Source: Bacteroidales bacterium
Lineage (GTDB): Bacteria; Bacteroidota; Bacteroidia; Bacteroidales; Paludibacteraceae
DNA length: 22,015 nt
Assembly: GCA_900769035.1 (NCBI GenBank)
Contig: CAAGFD010000183.1
Span: 1 to 22,015, forward strand
Reading direction: 5' to 3'
Part shown: piece after piece, positions 15,001 to 22,015 of the stretch
Layout of the letters: each line of letters begins with the position of its first letter
Numbering within the stretch: position 1 is the stretch's first letter
Position numbers and translations under genes: made by a program
The notes under the pieces: model-generated
What the model was told of the DNA's origin: nothing
Seen by the model: only the letters and a program-made list of their open reading frames with translations
Database searches by the model: none

Positions 15001-16451
15001 TAAATTTCTCCTTTTTGAATTTTAGCATGCATAGAAGCGGCAGCTTTTCTTCCGTCGCCCATAGCGAGGATAACGGTAGCGCCACCACGAACGATATCAC
15101 CACCTGCGAAGATGGTAGGGATAGAAGATTGAAGGTCATCATTAACTTCGATAGTACCTTTTCGAGATACGTTAAGTCCCTCTACAGAGTTAGGGATAAG
15201 AGGGTTAGGAGAAACGCCGACGCTTACGATAACCTCGTCGACCTCGATAGTTTCCACAGCTCCCGGAATAGGTTGTGGGGAGCGACGGCCGGAAGCATCC
15301 GGTTCGCCGAGTTCCATTTTTTGAAGAACTACGGCACATACTCTACCCTTTTCATCACCTTTATATTCGATAGGGTTATGAAGAGTCATAAACTCAACGC
15401 CCTCTTCTTTAGCATGTTTTACCTCTTCGGCACGGGCAGGCATTTCGCTTTCAGAGCGACGATAAACGATGAAAGCTTTTTCAGCGCCGAGGCGACGAGC
15501 TGTACGAACGGAATCCATAGCAGTATTACCGCCACCGATAACGGCAACGCGACGACCGATAGTAACAGGAGTATCGGTAGTGTTTTTAGCGGCACCCATA
15601 AGGTTTACACGAGTAAGGTATTCGTTAGAGCTCATAATGCCGATAAGGTTTTCGCCCGGGATTCTCATAAAATTAGGGAGACCGGCGCCACTTGCTACGA
15701 ATACGGCACGGAAACCTTGTTCTTTGAGTTCTTCAACGGTGATAGTTTTTCCGATAATACAATCTTTAATGAATTTGACGCCGATTTTTTTAAGGTTTTC
15801 TATTTCCACGTCGACAACGGCATTTGGAAGACGGAATTCAGGGATACCATATTTTAGCACACCACCTATTTCGTGAAGAGCTTCGAACACAGTAACGTCG
15901 TATCCATATTTAGCCATATCTCCGGCAAAAGAAAGACCACAAGGGCCTGAGCCAACAACGGCTATTTTAATATTATTGGCGGGAGCAACCTCAGGGAGAG
16001 ACATTTTACCGCTTTCTCTTTCATAATCAGCAGCAAAGCGTTCGAGATAACCGATAGCCACTGCCTCGTGACCGCTTTTAAGGTGCACGCATTTACTTTC
16101 GCATTGACGCTCTTGCGGGCAAACGCGACCGCAAACGGCAGGGAGAGCTGAAGTTTGTTTAAGCACTTTAGCGGCTTCGAGGATTTCTCCGCGCTCGATA
16201 TTTTTAATAAAATCAGGGATATGAATATTTACTGGGCAGCCTTGCATACAAGAAGGGTTTGGACAATCCAAACATCTTTGAGCCTCTGCCATAGCTTGTT
16301 GTAAATTAAGACCTTGGTTAACCTCTTCTGAATTATTGCTACGATAATCGCCATCCAATTCATTCATTTTCACACGAGTTAATGCCATACGGTCTTTAGC
16401 TTTCATTTTTTGGCGTAATTCTTCGCGCCAAGCCTCATTTCTCAACTCCAT
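15000..16451 (-). CDS. nfnB: NADH-dependent reduced ferredoxin:NADP+ oxidoreductase, large subunit (NfnB; glutamate-synthase-small-subunit-like)
   Basis: This 483-residue flavoprotein binds two [4Fe-4S] clusters at the N-terminus: Cys60, 63, 68 and 72 in RCLDCPNPSCMQGCP, and Cys107, 111, 117 and 121 in VCGRVCPQERQCESKC. The FAD site VVGSGPCGLSFAG follows at about 164, then the NADP site VIGGGNTAMDSVRTARRLG, and GGDIVRGGATVILAMGDGRKAA closes the FAD domain. The same fold serves as GltD of glutamate synthase, but no gltB is near. The partner gene nfnA lies 12 bases upstream, so an electron-bifurcating NfnAB complex, linking NADH, ferredoxin and NADPH pools, is the best call. This suits an anaerobe. 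Confidence 0.88.
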   Translation of the reverse strand: MELRNEAWREELRQKMKAKDRMALTRVKMNELDGDYRSNNSEEVNQGLNLQQAMAEAQRCLDCPNPSCMQGCPVNIHIPDFIKNIERGEILEAAKVLKQTSALPAVCGRVCPQERQCESKCVHLKSGHEAVAIGYLERFAADYERESGKMSLPEVAPANNIKIAVVGSGPCGLSFAGDMAKYGYDVTVFEALHEIGGVLKYGIPEFRLPNAVVDVEIENLKKIGVKFIKDCIIGKTITVEELKEQGFRAVFVASGAGLPNFMRIPGENLIGIMSSNEYLTRVNLMGAAKNTTDTPVTIGRRVAVIGGGNTAMDSVRTARRLGAEKAFIVYRRSESEMPARAEEVKHAKEEGVEFMTLHNPIEYKGDEKGRVCAVVLQKMELGEPDASGRRSPQPIPGAVETIEVDEVIVSVGVSPNPLIPNSVEGLNVSRKGTIEVNDDLQSSIPTIFAGGDIVRGGATVILAMGDGRKAAASMHAKIQKGEI

Positions 16452-16463
16452 AATAAAAAGAGA

Positions 16464-17294
16464 TTAACAGTTTTGGTTATTATACTTATTTAAAGCCTCA
16501 GCTTCTTCCGGTTTATATGCGGAAAGTCTCATCATCATTTCATCGAAATTCACTTTATGAGCGTCGAATTCCGGACCATCGACGCAAACGAATTTGGTAA
16601 CGCCGTCGATAGTTACACGACAAGCGCCGCACATACCGGTACCATCTACCATAATGGTATTAAGAGAAGCCACGGTAGGTATTTCGTATTTCTTAGTGAG
16701 GAGGCTAACGAACTTCATCATGATAGCAGGGCCGATAGTAACGCACATATCCACCTTTTCGCGGTTTATGATACCCTCGACACCGGCAGTAATAAGGCCT
16801 TTATTGCCATAAGAACCATCGTCGGTCATAATCACTACCTCATCAGAGTATTTTCTGACCTCATTTTCAAGGATAATAAGATCTTTCGTTCTACCTGCGA
16901 GAACAGAGATAACCTTATTACCGGCCTCTTTCATAGCTTTGATAATAGGGAGCATAGGAGCGACACCGACGCCACCGCCGGCACACACAACGGTACCGAA
17001 TTTATCGATATGAGTAGCGCGACCGAGAGGACCTACAATATCAAGAACGGAGTCGCCTACATTGAGTGCACATAATTTTGACGAACTAACTCCAATTTTT
17101 TGTACAACAAGAGTAATTGTACCTTTTTCGACATTTGAATCTGCAATAGTAAGAGGAATTCTTTCACCTTTTTCATCAACTCTTACAATAACAAAGTGAC
17201 CCGCTTTACGGGCTTTGGCTATCAATGGAGCCTCAATTTCCAGTTTAACAACGTTAGCAGAAAAAAACTCTTTATCTACTATTTTATTCATCAT
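16464..17294 (-). CDS. nfnA: NfnA, FAD/NAD- and [2Fe-2S]-binding small subunit of ferredoxin:NADP+ oxidoreductase
   Basis: This 276-residue ferredoxin-NADP reductase-like protein has the FAD site RIPLTIAD (46-52), the nucleotide site CAGGGVGVAPMLP (104-116), and a C-terminal cluster motif DGTGMCGACRV...VCVDG with Asp217, Cys222, Cys225 and Cys237. These match the unusual Asp plus three Cys ligation that I recall for the Thermotoga enzyme. Relatives are annotated as sulfide dehydrogenase or dihydroorotate dehydrogenase electron-transfer subunits. Adjacency to nfnB identifies it as NfnA. Two successive ATG codons (17294, 17291) make the exact start uncertain by one residue. A TAnnTTTG box precedes it, making it the first gene of the operon. 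Confidence 0.9.
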   Translation of the reverse strand: MMNKIVDKEFFSANVVKLEIEAPLIAKARKAGHFVIVRVDEKGERIPLTIADSNVEKGTITLVVQKIGVSSSKLCALNVGDSVLDIVGPLGRATHIDKFGTVVCAGGGVGVAPMLPIIKAMKEAGNKVISVLAGRTKDLIILENEVRKYSDEVVIMTDDGSYGNKGLITAGVEGIINREKVDMCVTIGPAIMMKFVSLLTKKYEIPTVASLNTIMVDGTGMCGACRVTIDGVTKFVCVDGPEFDAHKVNFDEMMMRLSAYKPEEAEALNKYNNQNC

Positions 17295-17316
17295 GATATT
17301 AATTTAGTTTTGCGTG

Positions 17317-17324
17317 CAAATTTA
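17317..17324 (-). promoter_or_regulatory. -7 promoter element (TAAATTTG) of the nfnA operon
   Basis: On the minus strand this reads TAAATTTG, an exact match, 23 bases before the nfnA ATG and inside the 69-base gap after tatC. A TTG lies 23 bases further up, slightly beyond the usual distance. Confidence 0.6.
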
Positions 17325-17363
17325 CAAAAAATAATCCACTTATCAGTCAACGATATGCATTTT

Positions 17364-18164
17364 TTACTTTTTCGCTTGAACACTTTTAACGATGAGCAAG
17401 CTCAGCTCGTATAAAATGTAAATCGGGAGAAATACTATTGATAGAGTAAAGACGTCGGAAGTAGGGGTAATAACGGCAGCTACAAGAAGGATAACCACGA
17501 TAGCATGGCGGCGATATTTCGACATTAAACCACTGGAAATGAGATTCATTCTTGCGAGTAACCATGCCAAAACAGGCATTTCGAAAAGGATTCCCAAACA
17601 CAAAGAGAGCATTATCAAGGTAGAGATATACGACTCTAAAGAGATTAAATTTGTAACATTTTCGCTTACTTGGTAGGTACCCAAAAATTGGAAAGTGAAA
17701 GGGAAAACTACGAAATAGGAGGTTAACACGCCGACATAAAAGAGGAAAAAAGCGAAAAGTAACAATTTAAAAGAATATTTTTTTTCGTTTTCGTACAACG
17801 CCGGAGAGATAAATTCAAAAAGGGAGTAGATAATATACGGAGAAGCGCAGAGGAAACCTACCATAAAAGAGACCTTCATATGAGTAAGGAATTGTTGTGC
17901 GAGACCTGTATTTATCAGTTGGACGTCAAACTTATTATCTAAATATAAGCCGAAAGAAGACAAAAGGATATCTATCCATCGGTAGACAATAAAATCGCTA
18001 TTTTGGGGAGCGAGAATGATGTCGAACACCCATTTTTTGCAACAGAAAGCGATAATTGAGAATACTAAAACAACACATAAAGAGCGCATGATATACTTTC
18101 TGAGGACATCGATATGCTCCCAGAACGGCATCAACGCGCTATCATCCGCATTATTTTTGTTCAT
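17364..18164 (-). CDS. tatC: Twin-arginine translocase subunit TatC
   Basis: TatC is the six-helix receptor of the Tat pathway, which binds twin-arginine signal peptides and moves folded proteins across the inner membrane. The 266-residue protein shows FWEHIDVLRKYI at the N-terminus, the loop ending YSLFEFISPALYENEKK, FEMPVLAWLL, and ITPTSDVFT near the last helices. The length is normal. Its start overlaps the end of tatA by 14 bases, so translation is coupled. Confidence 0.95.
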   Translation of the reverse strand: MNKNNADDSALMPFWEHIDVLRKYIMRSLCVVLVFSIIAFCCKKWVFDIILAPQNSDFIVYRWIDILLSSFGLYLDNKFDVQLINTGLAQQFLTHMKVSFMVGFLCASPYIIYSLFEFISPALYENEKKYSFKLLLFAFFLFYVGVLTSYFVVFPFTFQFLGTYQVSENVTNLISLESYISTLIMLSLCLGILFEMPVLAWLLARMNLISSGLMSKYRRHAIVVILLVAAVITPTSDVFTLSIVFLPIYILYELSLLIVKSVQAKK

Positions 18165-18375
18165 TATTGCTATGTTCTTCCTTTGAATCTACAGTTTTAT
18201 CTATTTTCGAATCGGCATTTTCCGTTTTATCATCGGTGCCATTCATACCATCTTTAAAACTTCTGATACCCTTACCGAGACCCTTCATCAATTCCGGAAT
18301 TTTTTTAGCACCGAAAAGGAGAAGGATGATAAGAACTATAAGAATCAATTCTTGGAAACCCAAACCGCCAAACAT
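18151..18375 (-). CDS. tatA: Twin-arginine translocase subunit TatA
   Basis: This 74-residue protein has one N-terminal membrane helix (about 8-22, QELILIVLIILLLFG), the FG hinge, an amphipathic helix KKIPELMKGLGKGIRSFK and an acidic, polar tail, as in TatA/E. TatA forms the translocation pore with TatC. No separate TatB gene is visible, so this looks like a minimal TatAC system. It overlaps tatC by 14 bases. A strong hairpin ends only a few bases before its ATG. Confidence 0.93.
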   Translation of the reverse strand: MFGGLGFQELILIVLIILLLFGAKKIPELMKGLGKGIRSFKDGMNGTDDKTENADSKIDKTVDSKEEHSNNEQK

Positions 18376-18380
18376 ATTAC

Positions 18381-18428
18381 ATAAAAAAATTAAAGCAACA
18401 GCATTTCCGACGAAGGAAACGCTGTTGC
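18381..18428 (-). terminator. Strong hairpin with T tract between ileS and tatA
   Basis: On the minus strand GCAACAGCGTTTCC (18428-18415) pairs with GGAAATGCTGTTGC (18408-18395) over 14 positions with one G-T wobble, around loop TTCGTC. A T-rich stretch follows (18394-18381). It looks like the ileS terminator but ends only about 6 bases before the tatA ATG, so it may instead act as an attenuator in the tatA leader. Confidence 0.8.
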
Positions 18429-18438
18429 AATTTTTAAA

Positions 18439-21400
18439 TTATTTTGAAACAAAGATATTTACTTTATAGTCGTCGAAATCCAATTCGATAGGATTTTCGA
18501 TTTTGTCGACGATAAAAATTTCGGTAGCTAAAGTTTGCTGAGCAATGTATTGAGAGAAGCCTTTAACAGCCTCATTAATTTGCTCGAGGGATTCTATTTT
18601 AACTACAATTTTATCAGTAATTTCGTATCCATTATCTTTACGGATATTTTGAATACGATTTATAAGTTCGCGAGCGACACCCTCTCTACGAAGTTGTTCC
18701 GTAACGGTAACATCGAGGGCGATAGTAAGCACACCCTCATTAGCAACGAGCCAACCCGGCATATCTTCGGTAGCTATTTCCACATCAGAAAGTTCTATCT
18801 CGATTGCGCCATCGTTCAAGTTAAGAGTATACTTACCGACTTTTTCTATATTGGCGATATCCTCTTGAGAGAACTGAGCAATAACGGCAGCAATCTCTTT
18901 CATCTGTTTGCCGAATTTTTTACCTAAAGTTTTAAAATTAGGTTTGATACGTTTTACGAGAGAAATAGAAGTATTGTCGGACGTAACTATTTCGAGTTCT
19001 TTGATATTAACCTCTGTTTTGATAAGATTTGCAACGTAATTCAGTTGCTCCATCATTTTTTCGTCGGTAGCCGGGATAATAGCTTTTTGAAGTGGTTGGC
19101 GCACTTTTTTATCAGCTTTACGACGTAAAGCAAGAATCATAGAAGAAGATTGTTGTGCGAGTTGCATACACTCTTCGAGGTTTTTATCTATAAGGGCATC
19201 GTCACACACAGGGAAATGAGCGAGATGCACGGAAGAGAACGGCTCTTTAGCAGCACCTTTATTCAAATCTTTATAAAGCTGATCGGCAAAGAAAGGAGCG
19301 ATAGGCGCCATCAATTTTGCCACGGTCATCAAGCAAGTATAAAGAGTTTGATAAGCGGAGATTTTATCGTTGTTATACTCACCACCCCAATAGCGTTTTC
19401 TATTAAGGCGAACGTACCAGTTAGACAGATTTTCGCATACAAAATCTTGTATAGCACGACCGGCGCGAGTAGGTTCGTAAGCCTCGAAATGCTCTTTACA
19501 CTCTTTGATTAAGGAGTTTAACAAAGACAAAATCCAACGGTCGATTTCAGGGCGCTCGGCAACAGGAATATCGTTTTCTTTATATTCGAAGCCATCGACA
19601 TTGGCGTATAGAGCGAAGAAAGAGTAAGTATTATATAATGTACCGAAGAATTTACGGCTTACTTCGCGTACGCCGGCTGCATCGAATTTCAAGTTATCCC
19701 AAGGAGATGAATTGGTAATCATGTACCAGCGGAGAGGGTCGGAACCGAACTCTTCGATAGTAGAGAAAGGATCGACGGCATTACCAAGGCGTTTAGACAT
19801 TTTATTACCGTCTTTATCGAGGACCAAACCGTTAGAGATAACGTTTTTAAAGGCAACAGAATCGAAAATCATGGTACCGATAGCGTGGAGAGTAAAGAAC
19901 CAACCGCGAGTTTGGTCAACGCCCTCGGAGATGAAGTCGGCAGGATAAATTACTCTACCATCGAAAGCCTCTTTGTTTTCGAAAGGATAGTGAATTTGGG
20001 CATAAGGCATAGCGCCGGAATCGAACCAGACATCGATAAGGTCGAGTTCGCGTTTCATTGATTTACCGCTATCGCTTACGAGGATTATGTTATCCACATA
20101 TGGACGGTGGAGGTCAATATTCTTAGGGTTATAATTATCATCGCTCATATCACCGACTTTGAAATTCGGATAAGGATTTTCCTTCATCACGCCGGCAGCA
20201 ACGGCTTTATTTATTTCAGAAATCAACTCTTCTACAGAACCGATACACTTCTCTTCCGTACCATCTTCCGATCTCCAAATAGGGAGAGGGGTACCCCAAT
20301 AACGGCTACGGCTCAAGTTCCAATCTTGAAGATTTTCGAGCCATTTACCGAATCTACCTGAGCCTGTAGATTGAGGTTTCCAATTGATGGTATTATTGAG
20401 TTCTATCATTCTATCGCGACAAGCGGTAGTGCGAATAAACCAGCTATCGAGAGGATAATACAATACAGGCTTATCAGTACGCCAGCAATGAGGATAGTTG
20501 TGAACGTGCTTTTCTATTTTAAATACCAATGATTGCTGTTTAAGCATCATACAGATAGCCACGTCAAGGGTTTCGTCTTTATCCGTAAGGTTAGGGTCGA
20601 AAGCATTTTTCACGAATCTACCGGCATATTCTTTATATTTATCAACATCGACAAATTTTTTAACGAAGTCGGCATCAAGGTCTTCGAGGTTAAAGAATTT
20701 ACCCGTCATATCAACCATAGGACGTTGTTCACCTTTATTTGTAATCATAATAAGACCCGGGACACCGGCTTTTTTAGCTACGAAAGCGTCATCGGCACCG
20801 AAAGTAGGGGCAATATGGACGATACCTGTACCATCTTCGGTAGTTACATAATCGCCTTGAATAACGCGGAACGCACCCTCGCCGGGATTTACCCAAGGGA
20901 TAAGTTGCTCGTATTCAGCACCAACAAGGTCCGGACCCATACATTCTCCAAGGATACGATAAGGGATAAGTTTATCCCCAGGGTTGTATGCATCCATATC
21001 CAAATCGGCGGCTTTAGGGTTAAATAGAGAGCCAAGAAGAGGCTTAGCCACGATGTAAACGGCGCGGTTTCCGTTATAAGGATTAAAGCTATCTACGGCA
21101 ACATATTCTATTTTAGGGCCAACGCAAAGGGCGGTATTGGAAGGTAACGTCCAAGGAGTAGTAGTCCAAGCAAGGAAATATACATCACCTTTTAAATTAG
21201 GGAAAGCCTTTAATACGCCTTTCACCTTGAATTGGGCGATACAAGTAGTATCTTTAACATCGCGATAGCAACCCGGTTGGTTAAGTTCGTGAGTAGACAA
21301 ACCCGTACCGGCAGCAGGGGAATACGGTTGGATAGTATAGCCTTTATATAATAGCCCTTTGTTATATAACTGTTTGAGCAAGAACCAAAGAGTTTCTATA

Positions 21401-21867
21401 TATTTATTATCGTAAGTAATATAAGGGTGCTCCATATCCACCCAATAACCCATTTTGTGAGTAAGGTCTTCCCACTCACGAGTATATTTCATCACATCAG
21501 AGCGACAAGCATTGTTATACTCATCGACAGAGACTTTTTTACCGATATCTTCTTTTGTGATACCAAGACGTTTTTCCACTCCCAATTCCACAGGAAGGCC
21601 GTGAGTATCCCATCCGGCTTTACGGCGTACTTGAAATCCATTCATCGTTTTGTAACGGCAAAAAGTATCTTTAATAGTACGAGCCATTACATGGTGAATA
21701 CCGGGCATACCATTAGCCGAAGGAGGACCCTCGTAAAAAACGAAAGAAGGGCACCCATCACGTTCATCAATACTTTTATGGAATAGATTTTCTTTATCCC
21801 ACTCTTTTAAAACATCTTTATTAACATCTGACAGATTCAAAGAAGAATACTCTTTAAAATTTTTCAT
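18439..21867 (-). CDS. ileS: Isoleucyl-tRNA synthetase
   Basis: This enzyme charges tRNA-Ile with isoleucine. The 1142-residue class I synthetase is long, like the eukaryote-like type 2 IleRS. The first signature lies in GPPSANGMPGIHHVMART and reads GIHH at 56-59 in place of HxGH. The second reads KMSKR (689-693). The editing domain shows TTTPWTLPSN (235-244) and HIAPTFGADD (351-360). WDTHGLPVE and DVWFDSGAMPYAQ are also typical of the IleRS/ValRS/LeuRS group. The C-terminal anticodon-binding region contains LSNWYVRLNRKRYW. The GxHH form has been described in some type 2 enzymes together with very high mupirocin resistance. It has its own promoter at the right edge and a strong terminator. 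Confidence 0.97.
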   Translation of the reverse strand: MKNFKEYSSLNLSDVNKDVLKEWDKENLFHKSIDERDGCPSFVFYEGPPSANGMPGIHHVMARTIKDTFCRYKTMNGFQVRRKAGWDTHGLPVELGVEKRLGITKEDIGKKVSVDEYNNACRSDVMKYTREWEDLTHKMGYWVDMEHPYITYDNKYIETLWFLLKQLYNKGLLYKGYTIQPYSPAAGTGLSTHELNQPGCYRDVKDTTCIAQFKVKGVLKAFPNLKGDVYFLAWTTTPWTLPSNTALCVGPKIEYVAVDSFNPYNGNRAVYIVAKPLLGSLFNPKAADLDMDAYNPGDKLIPYRILGECMGPDLVGAEYEQLIPWVNPGEGAFRVIQGDYVTTEDGTGIVHIAPTFGADDAFVAKKAGVPGLIMITNKGEQRPMVDMTGKFFNLEDLDADFVKKFVDVDKYKEYAGRFVKNAFDPNLTDKDETLDVAICMMLKQQSLVFKIEKHVHNYPHCWRTDKPVLYYPLDSWFIRTTACRDRMIELNNTINWKPQSTGSGRFGKWLENLQDWNLSRSRYWGTPLPIWRSEDGTEEKCIGSVEELISEINKAVAAGVMKENPYPNFKVGDMSDDNYNPKNIDLHRPYVDNIILVSDSGKSMKRELDLIDVWFDSGAMPYAQIHYPFENKEAFDGRVIYPADFISEGVDQTRGWFFTLHAIGTMIFDSVAFKNVISNGLVLDKDGNKMSKRLGNAVDPFSTIEEFGSDPLRWYMITNSSPWDNLKFDAAGVREVSRKFFGTLYNTYSFFALYANVDGFEYKENDIPVAERPEIDRWILSLLNSLIKECKEHFEAYEPTRAGRAIQDFVCENLSNWYVRLNRKRYWGGEYNNDKISAYQTLYTCLMTVAKLMAPIAPFFADQLYKDLNKGAAKEPFSSVHLAHFPVCDDALIDKNLEECMQLAQQSSSMILALRRKADKKVRQPLQKAIIPATDEKMMEQLNYVANLIKTEVNIKELEIVTSDNTSISLVKRIKPNFKTLGKKFGKQMKEIAAVIAQFSQEDIANIEKVGKYTLNLNDGAIEIELSDVEIATEDMPGWLVANEGVLTIALDVTVTEQLRREGVARELINRIQNIRKDNGYEITDKIVVKIESLEQINEAVKGFSQYIAQQTLATEIFIVDKIENPIELDFDDYKVNIFVSK
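18450..18457 (-). promoter_or_regulatory. Possible -7 box (TATCTTTG) for tatAC inside the end of ileS
   Basis: On the minus strand this reads TATCTTTG, an exact TAnnTTTG match, within the last codons of ileS. It is the nearest such box upstream of tatA. A transcript from here would carry the whole hairpin in its leader. No clear -33 element is seen, so this is tentative. Confidence 0.3.
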
Positions 21868-22004
21868 CTAATATGGATATTAATTACAATTAAAAATCTA
21901 AATATGAGGGAAAAAGGTATTAGCCTATCCGGATAGCGATTTAACTTAATTGTATTACAAATAAATCGACAAGAATTGATAACACCTTGCGCCCTATTAG
22001 TTTG

Positions 22005-22012
22005 CAAAGATA
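22005..22012 (-). promoter_or_regulatory. -7 promoter element (TATCTTTG) of ileS
   Basis: On the minus strand this reads TATCTTTG, an exact match, 137 bases before the ileS ATG. Any -33 element falls outside the window. It implies a leader of about 130 bases, which contains the palindrome CTATCCGGATAG (21925-21936). Confidence 0.5.
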
Positions 22013-22015
22013 CAA

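Noticed and set aside
15015..15857. Plus-strand open frame of 280 codons
   Set aside because: It is antisense to nfnB, shows no recognisable motif, and the minus-strand gene is certain. The same holds for the long plus-strand frames at 9327-9827, 13371-13976, 16557-17075 and 20533-21027.
1..22015. CRISPR array, integrase or insertion sequence
   Set aside because: I saw no regularly spaced repeats, no transposase or integrase motifs, and no duplicated tRNA end in the window.

Overview
The window reads as a chromosomal segment of an anaerobic member of the Bacteroidales (Bacteroidota). The reasons are the gene families (DUF6029 outer-membrane protein, Omp28-type lipoprotein, NfnAB ferredoxin enzyme, a TatA/TatC pair without a visible TatB, eukaryote-like IleRS), the weak Shine-Dalgarno sites, and repeated TAnnTTTG promoter elements, the -7 box of the Bacteroidota primary sigma factor. 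Every protein gene I support lies on the minus strand. Only one tRNA gene is on the plus strand. The species cannot be named from the sequence alone.

Layout from low to high coordinates. Positions 1-279 hold the 5' end of a DNA methyltransferase that resembles type III Mod subunits. It is interrupted by a run of nine G on its coding strand that puts the two halves out of frame, as in a phase-variable gene in the OFF state. Positions 280-595 hold its promoter and a candidate structured intergenic element. Positions 596-3123 carry three AT-rich accessory genes: a PD-(D/E)XK-like nuclease, a caspase-like (DUF6642-like) protein, and a membrane protein with a suppressor-of-fused (SUFU)-like domain. 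They lie downstream of, and on the same strand as, DUF389-glsA-prfA (3140-6769), so housekeeping transcription may run into a small defence-like cluster.

Positions 6903-7070 hold tRNA-Ala(GGC) with a promoter and a terminator. Positions 7067-7253 contain a nested inverted repeat. Positions 7267-10913 form an envelope operon: TlpA-like thioredoxin, DUF6029 barrel, Omp28-like lipoprotein and a small lipoprotein, with a promoter and a terminator. Positions 11003-13009 hold a DAHP synthase behind a ribulose-phosphate-epimerase-like protein fused to a CBS pair. Positions 13029-17324 form a second operon: nfnA, nfnB, a LOG-family phosphoribohydrolase and a GH16-like protein whose catalytic acids are all replaced. 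tatC and tatA (17364-18375) and a long ileS (18439-21867) with its promoter at the right edge finish the window.

The best candidates for under-described biology are the poly-G switch in the methyltransferase next to a nuclease/caspase/SUFU cluster, the GH16 pseudoenzyme with an N-terminal repeat array in the Nfn/LOG operon, the epimerase-CBS fusion beside DAHP synthase, and the swapped GxHH signature of IleRS. All family assignments come from recognising motifs by eye; no search was run.
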